NCBI RefSeq assembly: GCF_038446955.1
Contig: NZ_CP151803.1
Location: forward strand, 3,100,001 to 3,164,000
Length of the DNA stretch: 64,000 nucleotides
From: Pedobacter sp. FW305-3-2-15-E-R2A2
Lineage (GTDB): Bacteria; Bacteroidota; Bacteroidia; Sphingobacteriales; Sphingobacteriaceae
Reading direction: 5' to 3'
Positions 52,201 through 63,300 of the stretch are shown here, one piece after another. How positions within the stretch are numbered: position 1 is the stretch's first letter; every line of letters begins with the position of its first letter. Below the pieces are notes generated by a model. The model made no database searches and was not told the DNA's origin. It saw nothing but the letters and a program-made list of their open reading frames with translations. The translations under genes were made by a program, and so were the position numbers.

Positions 52201-52930
52201 CGTTTTCGATGCCTGGTCTTTTGGAACTAAAGAGGAGGAAGATGCGGATTATCAAAAGGGATTGAGTTATGCGGATCTCTATATTGAAATGGGCTTTAAT
52301 CTGAACAATCCTTCGGTAGTGAGTTATGCCTTTGATGCGAGTCAGATCTCTTTTAACTCTTCTCAAAGTACTACCCGCGACAGTAGTTTATATCCAAATT
52401 TTGCTTTATCCATCTCTAAATTAATGAGTGGCAATGAGGAGTCAGCGCCTTCCAGTCAGGGTTTCCTCACCCTTGGTTTACCCGGGGTAAATGCGACCGG
52501 GCTTTCCGGCGACTGGTACGGCTTGCAGATGAACCTTAACCTGGGGAGTCCGGGAGAACTGGCAGGTAACCTGGGATTCAATGCCAGCCTGTTACTGGCC
52601 TGGAGCCCGGGGGAGCAAAAAGATTCTAACACCTACAATATCCTCATCGGCATCAAATTACCGGGCACTTCCAGCAATGCGAAATTGCTCAGTATCCAGG
52701 GCCTGTTAAAATTAACCATCGACAAGCTGCGTTTGCAATACATTCCGGCTGCGAGTGCCGATGCCCAGGGTTCTTACCTGCTTACTTTATCGAACATCGC
52801 CTTGAAATTCCTTGGAATATTGAAGCTTCCACCAGGTGGAAGCACAAATTTCCTGCTTTTTGGGAACCCCGCGAAGGGTGCTACTTCCAGCAGTCTGGGA
52901 TGGTATGCCTCCTACAATAAAACGCCTTAA
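49220..52930 (+). CDS. 1236-residue beta-rich protein, cluster gene 3
   Basis: I do not recognise a family. There is no signal peptide. Most of the sequence is predicted-looking beta strand with frequent N/G/T turns; a short helical part lies near residues 720-760 ('LQSYLQSAETAYYNAANAAQSADEVNYYEKFHQII'). A proline-rich linker 'PPQPPPPPEVDP' (~976-987) separates a ~975-residue N-terminal part from a ~250-residue C-terminal part that ends in 'LGWYASYN'. The style of long amphipathic strands resembles the giant protein two genes downstream. The start is a TTG at 49220. It is followed 31 bases later by the EEP gene. Confidence 0.75.
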   Translation: MSQITSGVTFSNAKFGGGSLYVAEAQGSEFAAVLLPAGSTYTETLIDLPTAFQQQVYFLFSRVELSNTVTDDYQKYLSTFRTGTGIAGYLGLAWILDTTLPLSASNTTVINLVQYTPGSSFVVAKTTNLSIGNNFATLNIDNNTVVAYSPLDAPTNIEFAFNSRYPNISFANKTIGTQSLFNSNMTIPFGVAGTGSFRFSLGFNLKMDFQGYGLQNNYYYLSGSTLNVFTYPILKPGSNVNEYAITQAQIDLLDIGNAAQLNTYFAFTGKIYNSDSGNNRAAIFPSYNAINTGYPIGLVPFIDLITSTELINNLYPTTYTARFVISPSPRNAKDQVYYMVPEGDFYLDMSASPTAIPDENGQFDFLPGLSGTEVITFSPYVNTGESATGDRLRFISRQPAYAPNFPTEPVSLAQPGTDNPVLTSEYLTSWANIVSASTGNVQYACQPQGASLYAKGHGVASEDPNSSFLGFFEPSVDMPQADNFYVPMVPYLGIPAILPPGTGDIKSFESKILSAERKAKITNSFSAPNASKSRAKRAMLSSGANATGYTPSTTPQGLVANVMDTGSWSLLNLAQNTVDENPAAHWYVSPVGQVPDPAPEYQLSFINLSSELQSAFLTNQQFVVMTNNQYLGTLFSTIQDQEGGTSAEAIFNNKMSIEDWPFDFNVGTNNTYADYNNVLIFKFCQGTVLDRVKNPKDWTQANAFNIAPDALDGSYNQLVAISSWLQSYLQSAETAYYNAANAAQSADEVNYYEKFHQIINDPNWNGILALKADINLQEFPQQLKGLISGINLKNFNAHHVGVEVNRVDATGTITMGPVSSIFGLINYIDPAYGVQVAQGLSVDKPIPPLVNATYDFKVLSLQVLFENTAIKSFSSKIQLTMNNLFSDKVAFTNNPYGAAKLNTVVLNGTYQDHNGTAVYVFDNKEDNLFYFDSNLLQNVEITKIQFNTLTTDPLAVDIETRFLMWGFLNFGVISCVPPQPPPPPEVDPSTLTAYVFDAWSFGTKEEEDADYQKGLSYADLYIEMGFNLNNPSVVSYAFDASQISFNSSQSTTRDSSLYPNFALSISKLMSGNEESAPSSQGFLTLGLPGVNATGLSGDWYGLQMNLNLGSPGELAGNLGFNASLLLAWSPGEQKDSNTYNILIGIKLPGTSSNAKLLSIQGLLKLTIDKLRLQYIPAASADAQGSYLLTLSNIALKFLGILKLPPGGSTNFLLFGNPAKGATSSSLGWYASYNKTP

Positions 52931-52961
52931 CCAACCAGAATGTAGCCAAAAGAAATGCTTT

Positions 52962-54299
52962 ATGACAAGAATACTGTATTGGAACATAGAAAAATTTTCA
53001 ATAAATAAGATCAACGATCCTAGTACGAAAAGAAAAGACAGATCGCTTCCCACTGGTGTAGTTGCCTCAGGGAACCGTAGTGATTTGATTTTAAATGTGA
53101 TGAACGTAAACAGGCCGGATATCTTTGTGATCATCGAGACCACAACAGGTGCTGGCGCAGAGGGTACTTTAATCAACACTGGGGGCAGTCAGGCGGCATT
53201 GGATTTGTTGCAGAAAATACGCACCAGATTTGGCGCAACCTGGATGTTGGTTCCTCCTTTGATTGTTGGTCAGGGCACTTTAAAAGAAGGGGTCTGCGTA
53301 TTTTTTAACAGCGCCAGCAATCTGTTTTTTACCGGGCCTTTTGGCTGGGTAGGTGGAGTTAATCCGGCAAGTGCAATAGGAACAGGTGCTACAGTTGCCT
53401 ATGCTGCGCCCTGGGATACTGCTTTACCTGCTGTAGACACCCCGACAACGGCCGGGATTATTAATGGTGGACTGCCACAAAATCAATTTGCCGGACAATG
53501 GCTATATGATGATGGGGCTACCCCCGCGGTACAACTGGAATTTCCGAGCGCTGGTGAACGGCCGCCTTATCTGACCACCTTCTGGGATGCCGGCAGCAAT
53601 AGAAATATAAAATTGCTGGCTTATCATGCACCTCCGCCAGAAACGCTTATTTCTGCTGAAGGGGTCGATTCCTTAAGCAATATCAGAGAAATCACCAACC
53701 TGCTTACGGCGCAGGATGATGCGATCATCATGGGTGATTTTAATGTCAATCTATCAGATGCTGTTTTGTCGGCTGAGGCTTACGACACCCTTATTGGGGA
53801 TAGTTATATCAGGCAGGTTAACCCGACCACCGTATCCGGCTTTCCGGATCAGGGGTATATCTGTACCACTTTATATGGTACTTCCGGAAAGAATAAAGCA
53901 GAGCCTACGAATACCAGAGGCTATCCCGCATATGGATATATGACGCAAAACAGTTACGACAATATGCTGACCCGTTATGGGGATGCAACGAGGGCACCGG
54001 TTTCAAGTAACATCACGATCGTGAACCTGGTTACCGGTTCTCCTTATACTAAACCGACTACACCTGCTTATGCCGGCCCAAAAGGATCATTGGCTTATAT
54101 TACTGCAATGGAAAAGGATAGCACAGCTACAGATCCTTTAGCACCAGTTGCGTTGCTGTTGCCCCCAAATCCAACACCCAATGGAAACGGTGGGTATGCG
54201 CCAAAGACAAAAGGTGTTGGAACAAAATTCCGGGAGTGGGACAACTATGGTGTGGTAAGAAGCACCAGCGACCACATGGCCTTAATTATTGACTTTTAG
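52962..54299 (+). CDS. Endonuclease/exonuclease/phosphatase-fold protein, cluster gene 4
   Basis: This 445-residue protein of the EEP (DNase I/Mg-dependent phosphodiesterase) superfamily has every catalytic motif visible: N8 ('ILYWNIEKF'), E59 ('FVIIETTT'), H222 ('LAYHAPPP'), D259 and N261 ('IMGDFNVNL'), and D437-H438 ('RSTSDHMALII'). It has no signal peptide, so it acts in the cytoplasm or is exported by another route. A Gly/Ala/Pro-rich insert lies between the E and H motifs. I start at the ATG beginning 'MTRILYWN', where the fold starts, not at the upstream frame start inside the previous gene. Substrate could be nucleic acid or a phosphoester. Confidence 0.87.
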   Translation: MTRILYWNIEKFSINKINDPSTKRKDRSLPTGVVASGNRSDLILNVMNVNRPDIFVIIETTTGAGAEGTLINTGGSQAALDLLQKIRTRFGATWMLVPPLIVGQGTLKEGVCVFFNSASNLFFTGPFGWVGGVNPASAIGTGATVAYAAPWDTALPAVDTPTTAGIINGGLPQNQFAGQWLYDDGATPAVQLEFPSAGERPPYLTTFWDAGSNRNIKLLAYHAPPPETLISAEGVDSLSNIREITNLLTAQDDAIIMGDFNVNLSDAVLSAEAYDTLIGDSYIRQVNPTTVSGFPDQGYICTTLYGTSGKNKAEPTNTRGYPAYGYMTQNSYDNMLTRYGDATRAPVSSNITIVNLVTGSPYTKPTTPAYAGPKGSLAYITAMEKDSTATDPLAPVALLLPPNPTPNGNGGYAPKTKGVGTKFREWDNYGVVRSTSDHMALIIDF

Positions 54300-54319
54300 T
54301 TTTTTTTAGAGATACAATT

Positions 54320-57300
54320 ATGAGTTTACAACCACTTGCCGACGAATTTAAGCAACAAGCCAGCCAGAATAACGGTAACATCACGGTGAATGCAGCTTCA
54401 TTTACCAAAGCAGGACTTAGTGTCCCTGCAGATTTAGACCTTATGCTGACTGCCGGCTATCAGCTTGCTGCAAACAGCAGTCTGTTAATTGACACCAGTG
54501 GTACCACGATAAATGACCCGGTAGGGAATACCCTGACCATTACAGGGGTGGCAAGTGTGCTCCAGGTGGAGGCTTCCAATACGGCAGTCTCCTTTGTCGT
54601 TACCGATGATGGGCAGGGTAATGTGCAATTTGTAATTGTCATCAGTCTGAGCAGCTGGACTTTTGCCACGAGCTGGCCATTTATGGTGGGTGGTATTTAC
54701 AGCGATTTACCTTATACCCATCCGACACTTATTTTTTCATCAGCGCCACAAAGCGAATATGTATGGCAGCAAAACGAGATCAGCCTGGTGGCTGGTCAGA
54801 ACTTTGCCAGTCTGATTCAGCTCACAGGAATACTTGCGCCCCTTGTAAATTTCCTGATTGGCTGGATTAATGGTAAACAAATCGCCTTATCAGGCTGGCT
54901 CGATCCATCAAAGGTAGATAATGATACGATTCTTTATCCGGAGATGGATTTAAAAGTGGAGCTGGATGTGCAGGTGATCCCCTTTAGCTTTCTGACCGTG
55001 AAAAGTCCGGCGATAGGCTTTAAAATTGAAACGGTACAGGATACAGAAACGGAATCCAGGATGATTGCGCTCCATAGTACTGAACCCACACTTGTGTTGT
55101 ACGAAGAAGAGGAAGAAGAAGATGGTGATATTGTACAGCTCTCCAGTCTTTATTTTGAATTACAGCTTTTATTGGGAACCACCATCCAGATGGATTTCAG
55201 TACCAGCGTGACACCTGATCAGAACACTTATTTCCTTGGGGTAACTCCTGATCCCTCCACACCGCTGACGCCGCTGAACCTGTTTTCTTTGATGGCAGGC
55301 AATAACTGGTTTACCATTTTACCACCTACACTGCAACAGTACCTGAATGCAATTGCCTTTAAAGGTTTTGCAGCTACGGTGAGCTTTAACAATGGTTTTG
55401 CCATCGAAAGCGTTTCTGCTACAGTAGGTTCTACGAAGCCATGGGTGCTGTTCGAAAATTTTATCATCAATGAATTTGATGTGACCTGGCTGATTATCGG
55501 GCCAGGTAAGATCAACTCGCAACTGATCCACCTGAATGCCAGTGTGGATTTCTTCCCAACGATATTTCAGGGAGGATTTGATGTGGAGATTACTTCCGAC
55601 CTTACTTTATCCGCCTCGTTTGAAGGTTCTGTAACCTTTAATAATTTAATGAAGGCGATTACCAATGGGGCCATAGATATCCCTCCAAGCCTGTTGCTGG
55701 TAGAGTTTACCAGCTTTGGGATGGCAATGGACATCAACAATAAGTATTATGAGTTCTATGCCAATACCAATATCAACCTCAATTTCATCACCAATATTTC
55801 CGTTACCAATGGCAGCCTGAAGATCACTTCTTCTACACCAACCAGTGGATCAGGAGAAAGTGTGTTTACTGCGGCAGTGGGTGGTTTGTTTGCGATAGGA
55901 GGCCTGCAGCTCAATGTGGATGTGAACTACAGCTCTGCAGCTGCCGGTGGATGGAACCTGAGCATTGCCATGCCTGCAGGAAAAACCCTGGATATCGGCT
56001 CGCTGATCAAACAGTTGTTTAATGACATTTCTTTGCCGGACAGCTTCCTGCCAGACTACCTTAAAATCACCCAGTTCTCGTTGGTGTCTTATGTGCCAAA
56101 TGCTACCATAGGGACCAGTACCTATGAAGTGAAAACATCGGTGGTCTGGAAATTTACCTTCCCGATCATCAATCAGCCGATTAATATCCTGGCTAATTTA
56201 CGCCTGAAATATACAAGTACGCCTTCCGCTAGCGGTCCGGCGGTGACCAGTTATGAAGGCGCCATTGCCGGAACCGTGACCTTAGAGTATTTCAATGCAG
56301 AGGTGAATATTGGCTACGACTTTTCAAAAAACAATCAATTGCTCTCCATCCAGTGGGAGGGATTCATCACCGAATATAACGTTACTGATGCCTCGAAAAC
56401 GATCACTTTCCGCATTGAAAAATGGTCTGTGGGAAGCCTGATTACCTCGTTTATGAAAATGATGGGCGATCCTACTTTTGAACTGGACTCGCCATGGGAT
56501 TTATTGAACGACCTGAGCCTGGACGGCTTCTCTGTGACCTATAATCTGGATACGAAAGACATCAAGGTCAACTACAAATTCGGAAAGAGCCTCAATCTGA
56601 TATTTATTACCATCAATGGCATCAGCCTGACCAAAAATTCAGACGGTGTATTCATCTCATTTGATGGATCATCACCAGTTCCTGGGGTGAACGACAGTAA
56701 TTTATTTAAACCAGAGAAAGGCGGACAGGACATTAACAAAATGCCTGAAGTACCTGGGCAGGGTTCAGAATATTTCGGACTTTACCTGCTGGCCATGGGA
56801 CAACATGTGGAACTGACCAATAGTGCTTCTTATCAATCCATTAAAGAGGTAACCGATGCCATGCAAAAGGCATTTACGGAACCGGAAGCGGGGACTATCC
56901 CGATAGGACCGGGTTCTGGGAATACGTTGCTTAATTTTAATGAAGACAGCAATTGGCTGATTGCCACCAGTTTTGGGGTGTTAAATGTAGGCACCAAGGA
57001 TACGCCAGTCTGGACCGTTGATGCGCAGATCGTGTTCAACGACCCGAACCTTTATGGGCTCCGCATTGCCTTAAGTGGTGATAAAGCGAAAGTGCTGAAA
57101 GGACTCGTATTTGAGATCATGTATAAAAAGATCTCAGATTCTATCGGGGTATACCAGATGGACCTGACACTGCCGGATAAATTGCGCAACCTGCAATTTG
57201 GGGCAGTGAACATTACCCTTCCCTGCATCAGCCTGGAAATCTATACCAATGGCGATTTTAAAGTCGACATTGGATTTCCGCACAATATGGATTTTTCAAG

Positions 57301-60300
57301 ATCCTTTACCCTTCAGGCCATTGTGCCGCCGGGAATCCCTGCAATGGGTTCCGGTGGATTTTATTTTGGCAAGCTGAGCAGTGCCACCACCACTCTGGTG
57401 CCGGCAACGAGCTATGGTAACTTTAATCCCGTACTGGTATTTGGAATAGGACTACAGGTTGGCGTGGGCTATAGTGTGGATTATGGTCTCCTGAGCGCAG
57501 GGTTCAGCCTCACCTTATTTGGGATCATTGAAGGGGTAATTGCCAGTTACCACCCTTATCAGGGTAGCCTGGAAGGTCAGGAGAAAAACCTGCAGACGGT
57601 AGAAACTTCTTACTACTATTACCTGAAAGGTACGGTGGGGATCATTGGTAAATTATATGGTTCTATCGACTTTGGAATTATCTCTGCCAGTGTAAACATT
57701 ACGATCACGATTTACGTACAGGCTGTTTTTGAAGCCTATAACAAAATTCCGCTCGCCATTGTGGCCTCTGTGGATGTCAGGGTTTCTGCACGTCTGAACC
57801 TGGGTTTCTTCAAAGTCACCATTCATTTCAGTTTCACGGCAACGATCAGACAAGACCTCACCATCGGTACAGACAATCGTGCGGCTGCGCCATGGAACAA
57901 AGACCTGACTGCAACATCGGCAGTTTCGGCACTTGCCATGCCACAGTACAGGATGATGGCCGGTAAGACTGGCAGCAGGCCAAAGCTTCAGTTTAACACG
58001 ATGCTGGCCAGCGGATCTGAAGATGCATTGCCGGTACTTAATTTATACTTTGTACCACACCTAACAGTTTCTGCGCCTAAAGGAAGTACGAATCTGAACA
58101 GTCAGCAGGCACAATATGTAGCTACCTTGTTTATTGATGCACCGGACCCGAATGGTCCGAGTGATGGCACGACTTCGTTTGAACGGTTGAGCAGTGATTT
58201 CTTCCGCTGGCTGGTGGCCAATTACATCGACCCAAATGCAGGGCTGACTACACGTGCAGCAATTGATGCACAGGGGATTTCAAAACTGGATCTGGACAAT
58301 TTAATCGCCTTGCTGTCTAACGAAGACAATCCTTTCCCGATTCCCACAGCGGATATACTGGCCTTCCTGCAAAGTTCATTTGCGGCGGTTAACCTTCAGA
58401 ATCTGGGCGAAGATCTTCCTTCTGCGGCCATTTTCCCGATGTTCTATGACCTCAGTTTAAATGTACCCGGTATTCCTTTGAGCATTGATTTCAGTCAGTA
58501 CAATATGGCCACTGCCGAGTACCTGGAAGAGGTGAAGAAATGGTTTGCTGAACTGGAAGTGAGCGTTTCGGAAGAAAGTAATTCGGCGCCACAGGCAAAA
58601 ATGACCGCTGGCGCAGAACCAAGCTATAGCATGTCGACCTTTGTTTTTGAAGATTACTTTGTGCTGATCGGAAAACAACTGGCCGGATATGGATCTGATG
58701 CGATGAACAATTTTACTTACAAAATTGACAGTGCCGATGATAAAGTGGCAGTAGACCGCAGTTTGCAGACCATGACGACATGGGCAAATGGCCTTACCGC
58801 AAACGGTTATTCCAACCATGTGATCTTGCAGGACATCGCTGTTGCCAACCAAAATCATCCGCTTACTGCTGGTGTATCACTTCAGATTACGGGTGTTATG
58901 CATCTGATTGTTAGCGGTGATACCTTTAGTTCGGTAGCGATGGCATATGCGGTTACCTCAGCCATGCTGATTGTTCAGAACGGTAAGGTACCCGGTTTAC
59001 TCGCAGCAGGACAGGTAGTCAAATACAATGATAATTCTTATACGGTAAAAGCAGGAGATACGCTGGAAGCAGTGGCAGCCGGGTTAAATACGACGCTGGC
59101 CTTACTTTCTGAAGACCTGGTATTCCAGGAGACAGCGGTAACGCAGCCTGGCGGATGGTTGATGATTGGCGCAACAGTTTACACGGCTAAAAACGAGGAT
59201 ACCTTTACTTCGGTGGTGACCAACATTTATAAAGATGTGGATGTTGCCGGACTGTTGATGCAAAACCAGGTAACCCCCGGTTTGTTCATCAGCGGGAATA
59301 CTTTTGTGTATGATTCGGTAACGTATACCATTGTGCCGGGAGATACGCTGACCAGTATGGCAAGAAACCTTAGCGATTCGACTAAAACTACGGTTACTCC
59401 GGAAAATCTGGCGGCAAGTCCTGCTGTACAGTCGCTGAATATCCAACCGCTCGGACAACTGTTAATTCCACCTTTCCTTTACCGTGCGGTTACTTTTGAG
59501 GATCCGGCCCAGGCCGATACTTTGTTGAACCTTTCTGTAACGTACAGTACTACTGTGTCGTTGATGGCTTCCAATTATTCAAATCAGCTCATCGCTGACC
59601 TGTTTTACAATGGAGAAGGTTACAGCAGTGCCAATATTCCGGGCTTAGAGATTCTGGATGTGAGCAGTATCCTGGCTTATTTCACGGAAAATGGCTGCTA
59701 CGGACAATTGTCTGGTATGGCATCCAGGTATCAGCTGCATGGCATGCGTTTGCCTACTAATTTACCGGGACTGACCTTATCGGCAGGATCACCATGTCCG
59801 ACAGATAGTGATTGTGCCCTGTTCTCTTTAACCGGACAGGAGTTTGTGTTGCCTGCAGATGTGGCCAAAGGTTTTGAGATCCAGCTGATCAACTCTTCGC
59901 TGAGCTGGCTGCAGATTGATGGAAAATCGATGAATGAACCGGGAGGAAATATGCTTTCGGTGATACTGGACGATCCGGATATTGAGCAGATCAATACTTT
60001 GCTGAGTTATGCGCAGCAAACGGGAATCAAACCAGAGGTGCTTTCCTTGACGCCAATGAAACCTTACGATTTATTGCCATTACAATATACCTTCCAGACC
60101 GTTACCAAATGGCAGTCGTCCGGAAAAGTAGTCTTGCCGTATGGCAGCATGGGCAACCAGAACGATATCTCTCCATTGATCTGGATGTTCCCTTCGGGAA
60201 TGCTTGCCCAGCTGGCCTTGCCAAAACTGGCGGGATCTATGTTTGGCGTTCAGATAGGACAATACGATGCGGCCAAAGGCATGATGGACTACCGTTCTTC

Positions 60301-63300
60301 TTCTTATTACGCCTGGAATACGATCGTAGAGATCGATCTGAAAAGGCTGACCGGGGAATCCACCGCTGTGGTGAATGCCTATACTTACGAGTTGATGGGT
60401 GCCGATGAGGCCGGTGCAACGATCTTACAAAGATTGCTGCAGGCGCTGGATCCGAATTCCGGCAACAACAACAAAGGTACGATCACTGATATTCAGTGGT
60501 TGTATGAAGCGGATGGCGGATTGATGTCGGTAGGAATGGACAGCATGAAGTCCTTTATCGTGCAGGCCAACCTTTCCACGGAAACGAATCCTTCCAATCA
60601 GGCGATGAGAATGGCCATGATGGCGGTTGAAGAAACGACTTTAGACACCGGAATCCTCAACAGCACCTACGATTTTATCCGTTTGTTATGGGAATGCAGC
60701 ATTACCCGTTCGGGAGGTTATTACTTACTTTACAACGAGATTGAAGGCAATAAAGGCTTCCCTGACAGCATATTTGGTAAAGGGGATACCGCTACCATCC
60801 GCCTGATGGTGACTTATAGCGATGTCTTTGCCAATAAACCGAGCAATTACATGAACTGTGCAGTAACGGGAGATAAGATTGATGTTTCGTCTTGTGTGGT
60901 TTATGCAGAAAGTGCGGAGCAGACCGGGCTGACGGTTTATGCGCAGAATGCGATGGATACCCCATTGATCATCAGTTCGAGGTATAACATCCTGCTGAGT
61001 GAGTTTGCAGAAATTAACGCCAAGGTGGTTTTAAACACCACCATAGCACCGGTACCGGTGATTACTTTTAGCGGATTGGTATATGAGGTAGGCAGAATCA
61101 GTACGGTGAACAATCTGGCAACGATTTCCGCTTATTACAGTGTAAGTGCTACCGATCTTCAGGCTTTAAATCCACAGATCACAGATTGGAACAATTTAGC
61201 GTTGTGGCAATTGGTGAGCATTCCTGAGCTGAAATACACGGTTTCCAGCGCTGCCGGAACTCCGGGAAATACTTTTGGAAGCATTGCCGCTTATTACTTT
61301 ATAGACATGTCGGTATTGGGATGGGCGGTACGTAATGTGGCCAATTTCTTTGGTACCAGTACTGCATTGACCATCAATGACCAGATTTTACACAAGGTAT
61401 CCAATGTGCCGCAAGGAGCGGCTTCATTTGAGCTTAACCGTACAAATCCTGTGTTACCGGAGAATTATAAAGTGACAGACCCGGATTACGCGAAAATATA
61501 CCTGGACAATTTATACAATCTGCTCAGCTACAATGTGATTGAGAACGCGGATTTTGGGCCTAGTGAAATTGGATTGCCTGCTGGTCCGGGGACTTCTCAG
61601 AGTCAGGATCAGCTGTTGGGAAAAGCAGATGCGGATCCGATAGAAGAAGAGTTATGGGTGTATAATCCGGTGATTCCATTGGCGCAATTTGCCAAACCGA
61701 ACCCTTATATGGAGCTTCCTCTGGAAAACCCGGTGGGTTATCCGGCAGGTTATCCTCAGAAAGAAGACAACCCTTATCTGGGGATTGGCGGACAGGCACA
61801 GGTGCATTTTGACTGGGTAGATTACTATGGCAACAACACGATTACGCCGTTTAGTGACCCAAGTCTGGATCCGCAAACGCCATTGAACAATCCACCAGTG
61901 CAGATTGCTTATACGGATGAGCTGAAAGGACTGGGTAAATGGCCGAGTCTGGAAATGAGTTATATATTTGACAATGACCAGGGTAATGGCGCTGAACTGG
62001 CTTTGAACTTTAACTTTAATTCCCAAAGATATGTGCCGCTGGATGTCCCTGCTGATCAGCAGCAAGACTGGAAAGCCAATGCCAGGAACGACCTGATCAT
62101 TTATACGAATATTTATTACCAGATCACGCAGTTGAGTCCTAAGGATGGACACAATACGCTAAGCATCAACCTGAGCACTTCACTGACTCCGAATAAGGAT
62201 TATGCGATTGCCGGAACGCAGTTTAACCAGTTGCTTCAGTTTGTAAAAGATGCTTATACTTATTTACTGGCCAGATCAAATGAGCAGGATGCAACTCCTC
62301 CGGTGATGAGTCCTATTGTGAATCCGATCAACGCGGCTGATATTGATACGGCATCTATTTTACTGTTAACGGTTGATGTGGAATTTGCCAGGGATCTCGA
62401 CTTTGTAAACAATGACTTTAAGGATAGCGACCTGGTGACCAACGCTGTTACTGCGGTACGGCCTCAAACGATCATTGCGCTGACAGAATCTGATCCAACT
62501 ACGCCATCAGGTACTCAGGATACGCAAACAAGTCCGAATGGTCTGAACGAGTTTGCAGCGAAATTTGAACTGGCTTTTAGCAATCCCGGTGTTTATCAAT
62601 TGAAAATTGCGATTGGTACCAATCCGGAGCAGGCGGGAAGCAGCAGCAGCAATCAGGCGGTATATGTGGTACGTATGGGGCAGGAGGAAGGACAGGGGAT
62701 CTATTGGTCGGCTTCAGAAGCTTGTTTCTATCAGCTGACGCCTCAATCTATAGAAAACCTGGATACCAAAGGTCAGGTGCCTGCGGAAGTGACGGATAAA
62801 TTAACGCCATTGCTGAATGTGGTCTATAACAACCGGACGGATTTTGATGTACAGCTGAAAACGGTACTTACAGAGGCAGAATTTGAGCAGTATCATTATA
62901 CCATTTATGTGTACAGTTTACTTCCGGTATTTTATGCGCCTAAACCATTAAACACCAGTCTGGTTTCTAAAAACGGAGTTCCGATTCAGAAATATGTGAC
63001 CGGTAAAGGGTTGGTAGACAGCTCTATAGAATTTAAGAATTTTGCAGGAATTGATATGGACAACTGGGCGGCGCAATCGCTCAATGTGATTGATGTATTC
63101 CTGACTTCAGATTTCTCCGTGCCGGGATTTCTGGTAGATGAGCTAAAAGCAGCTGATGAAAAGATCTGGCTGGGAGAACAGCAGATTGATGCCGATACTT
63201 TTGTGGAAGCGATTACCAATGCGAAGAAGAGCCTTGCAGATACGATTTCCAATGAAATTGAATCTGTTTTAACCGCTCCGGTGATCAGTGATGATCCGGA

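Noticed and set aside
52836..52961. Upstream 42-codon extension of the EEP protein
   Set aside because: It lies inside the preceding gene, and the EEP fold begins at the ATG at 52962.
54460..63252. Many minus-strand and one plus-strand (60109-60408) ORFs within the giant gene
   Set aside because: All lie opposite or out of frame with a single 9.7-kb open frame whose translation shows coherent LysM motifs, so they are shadows.
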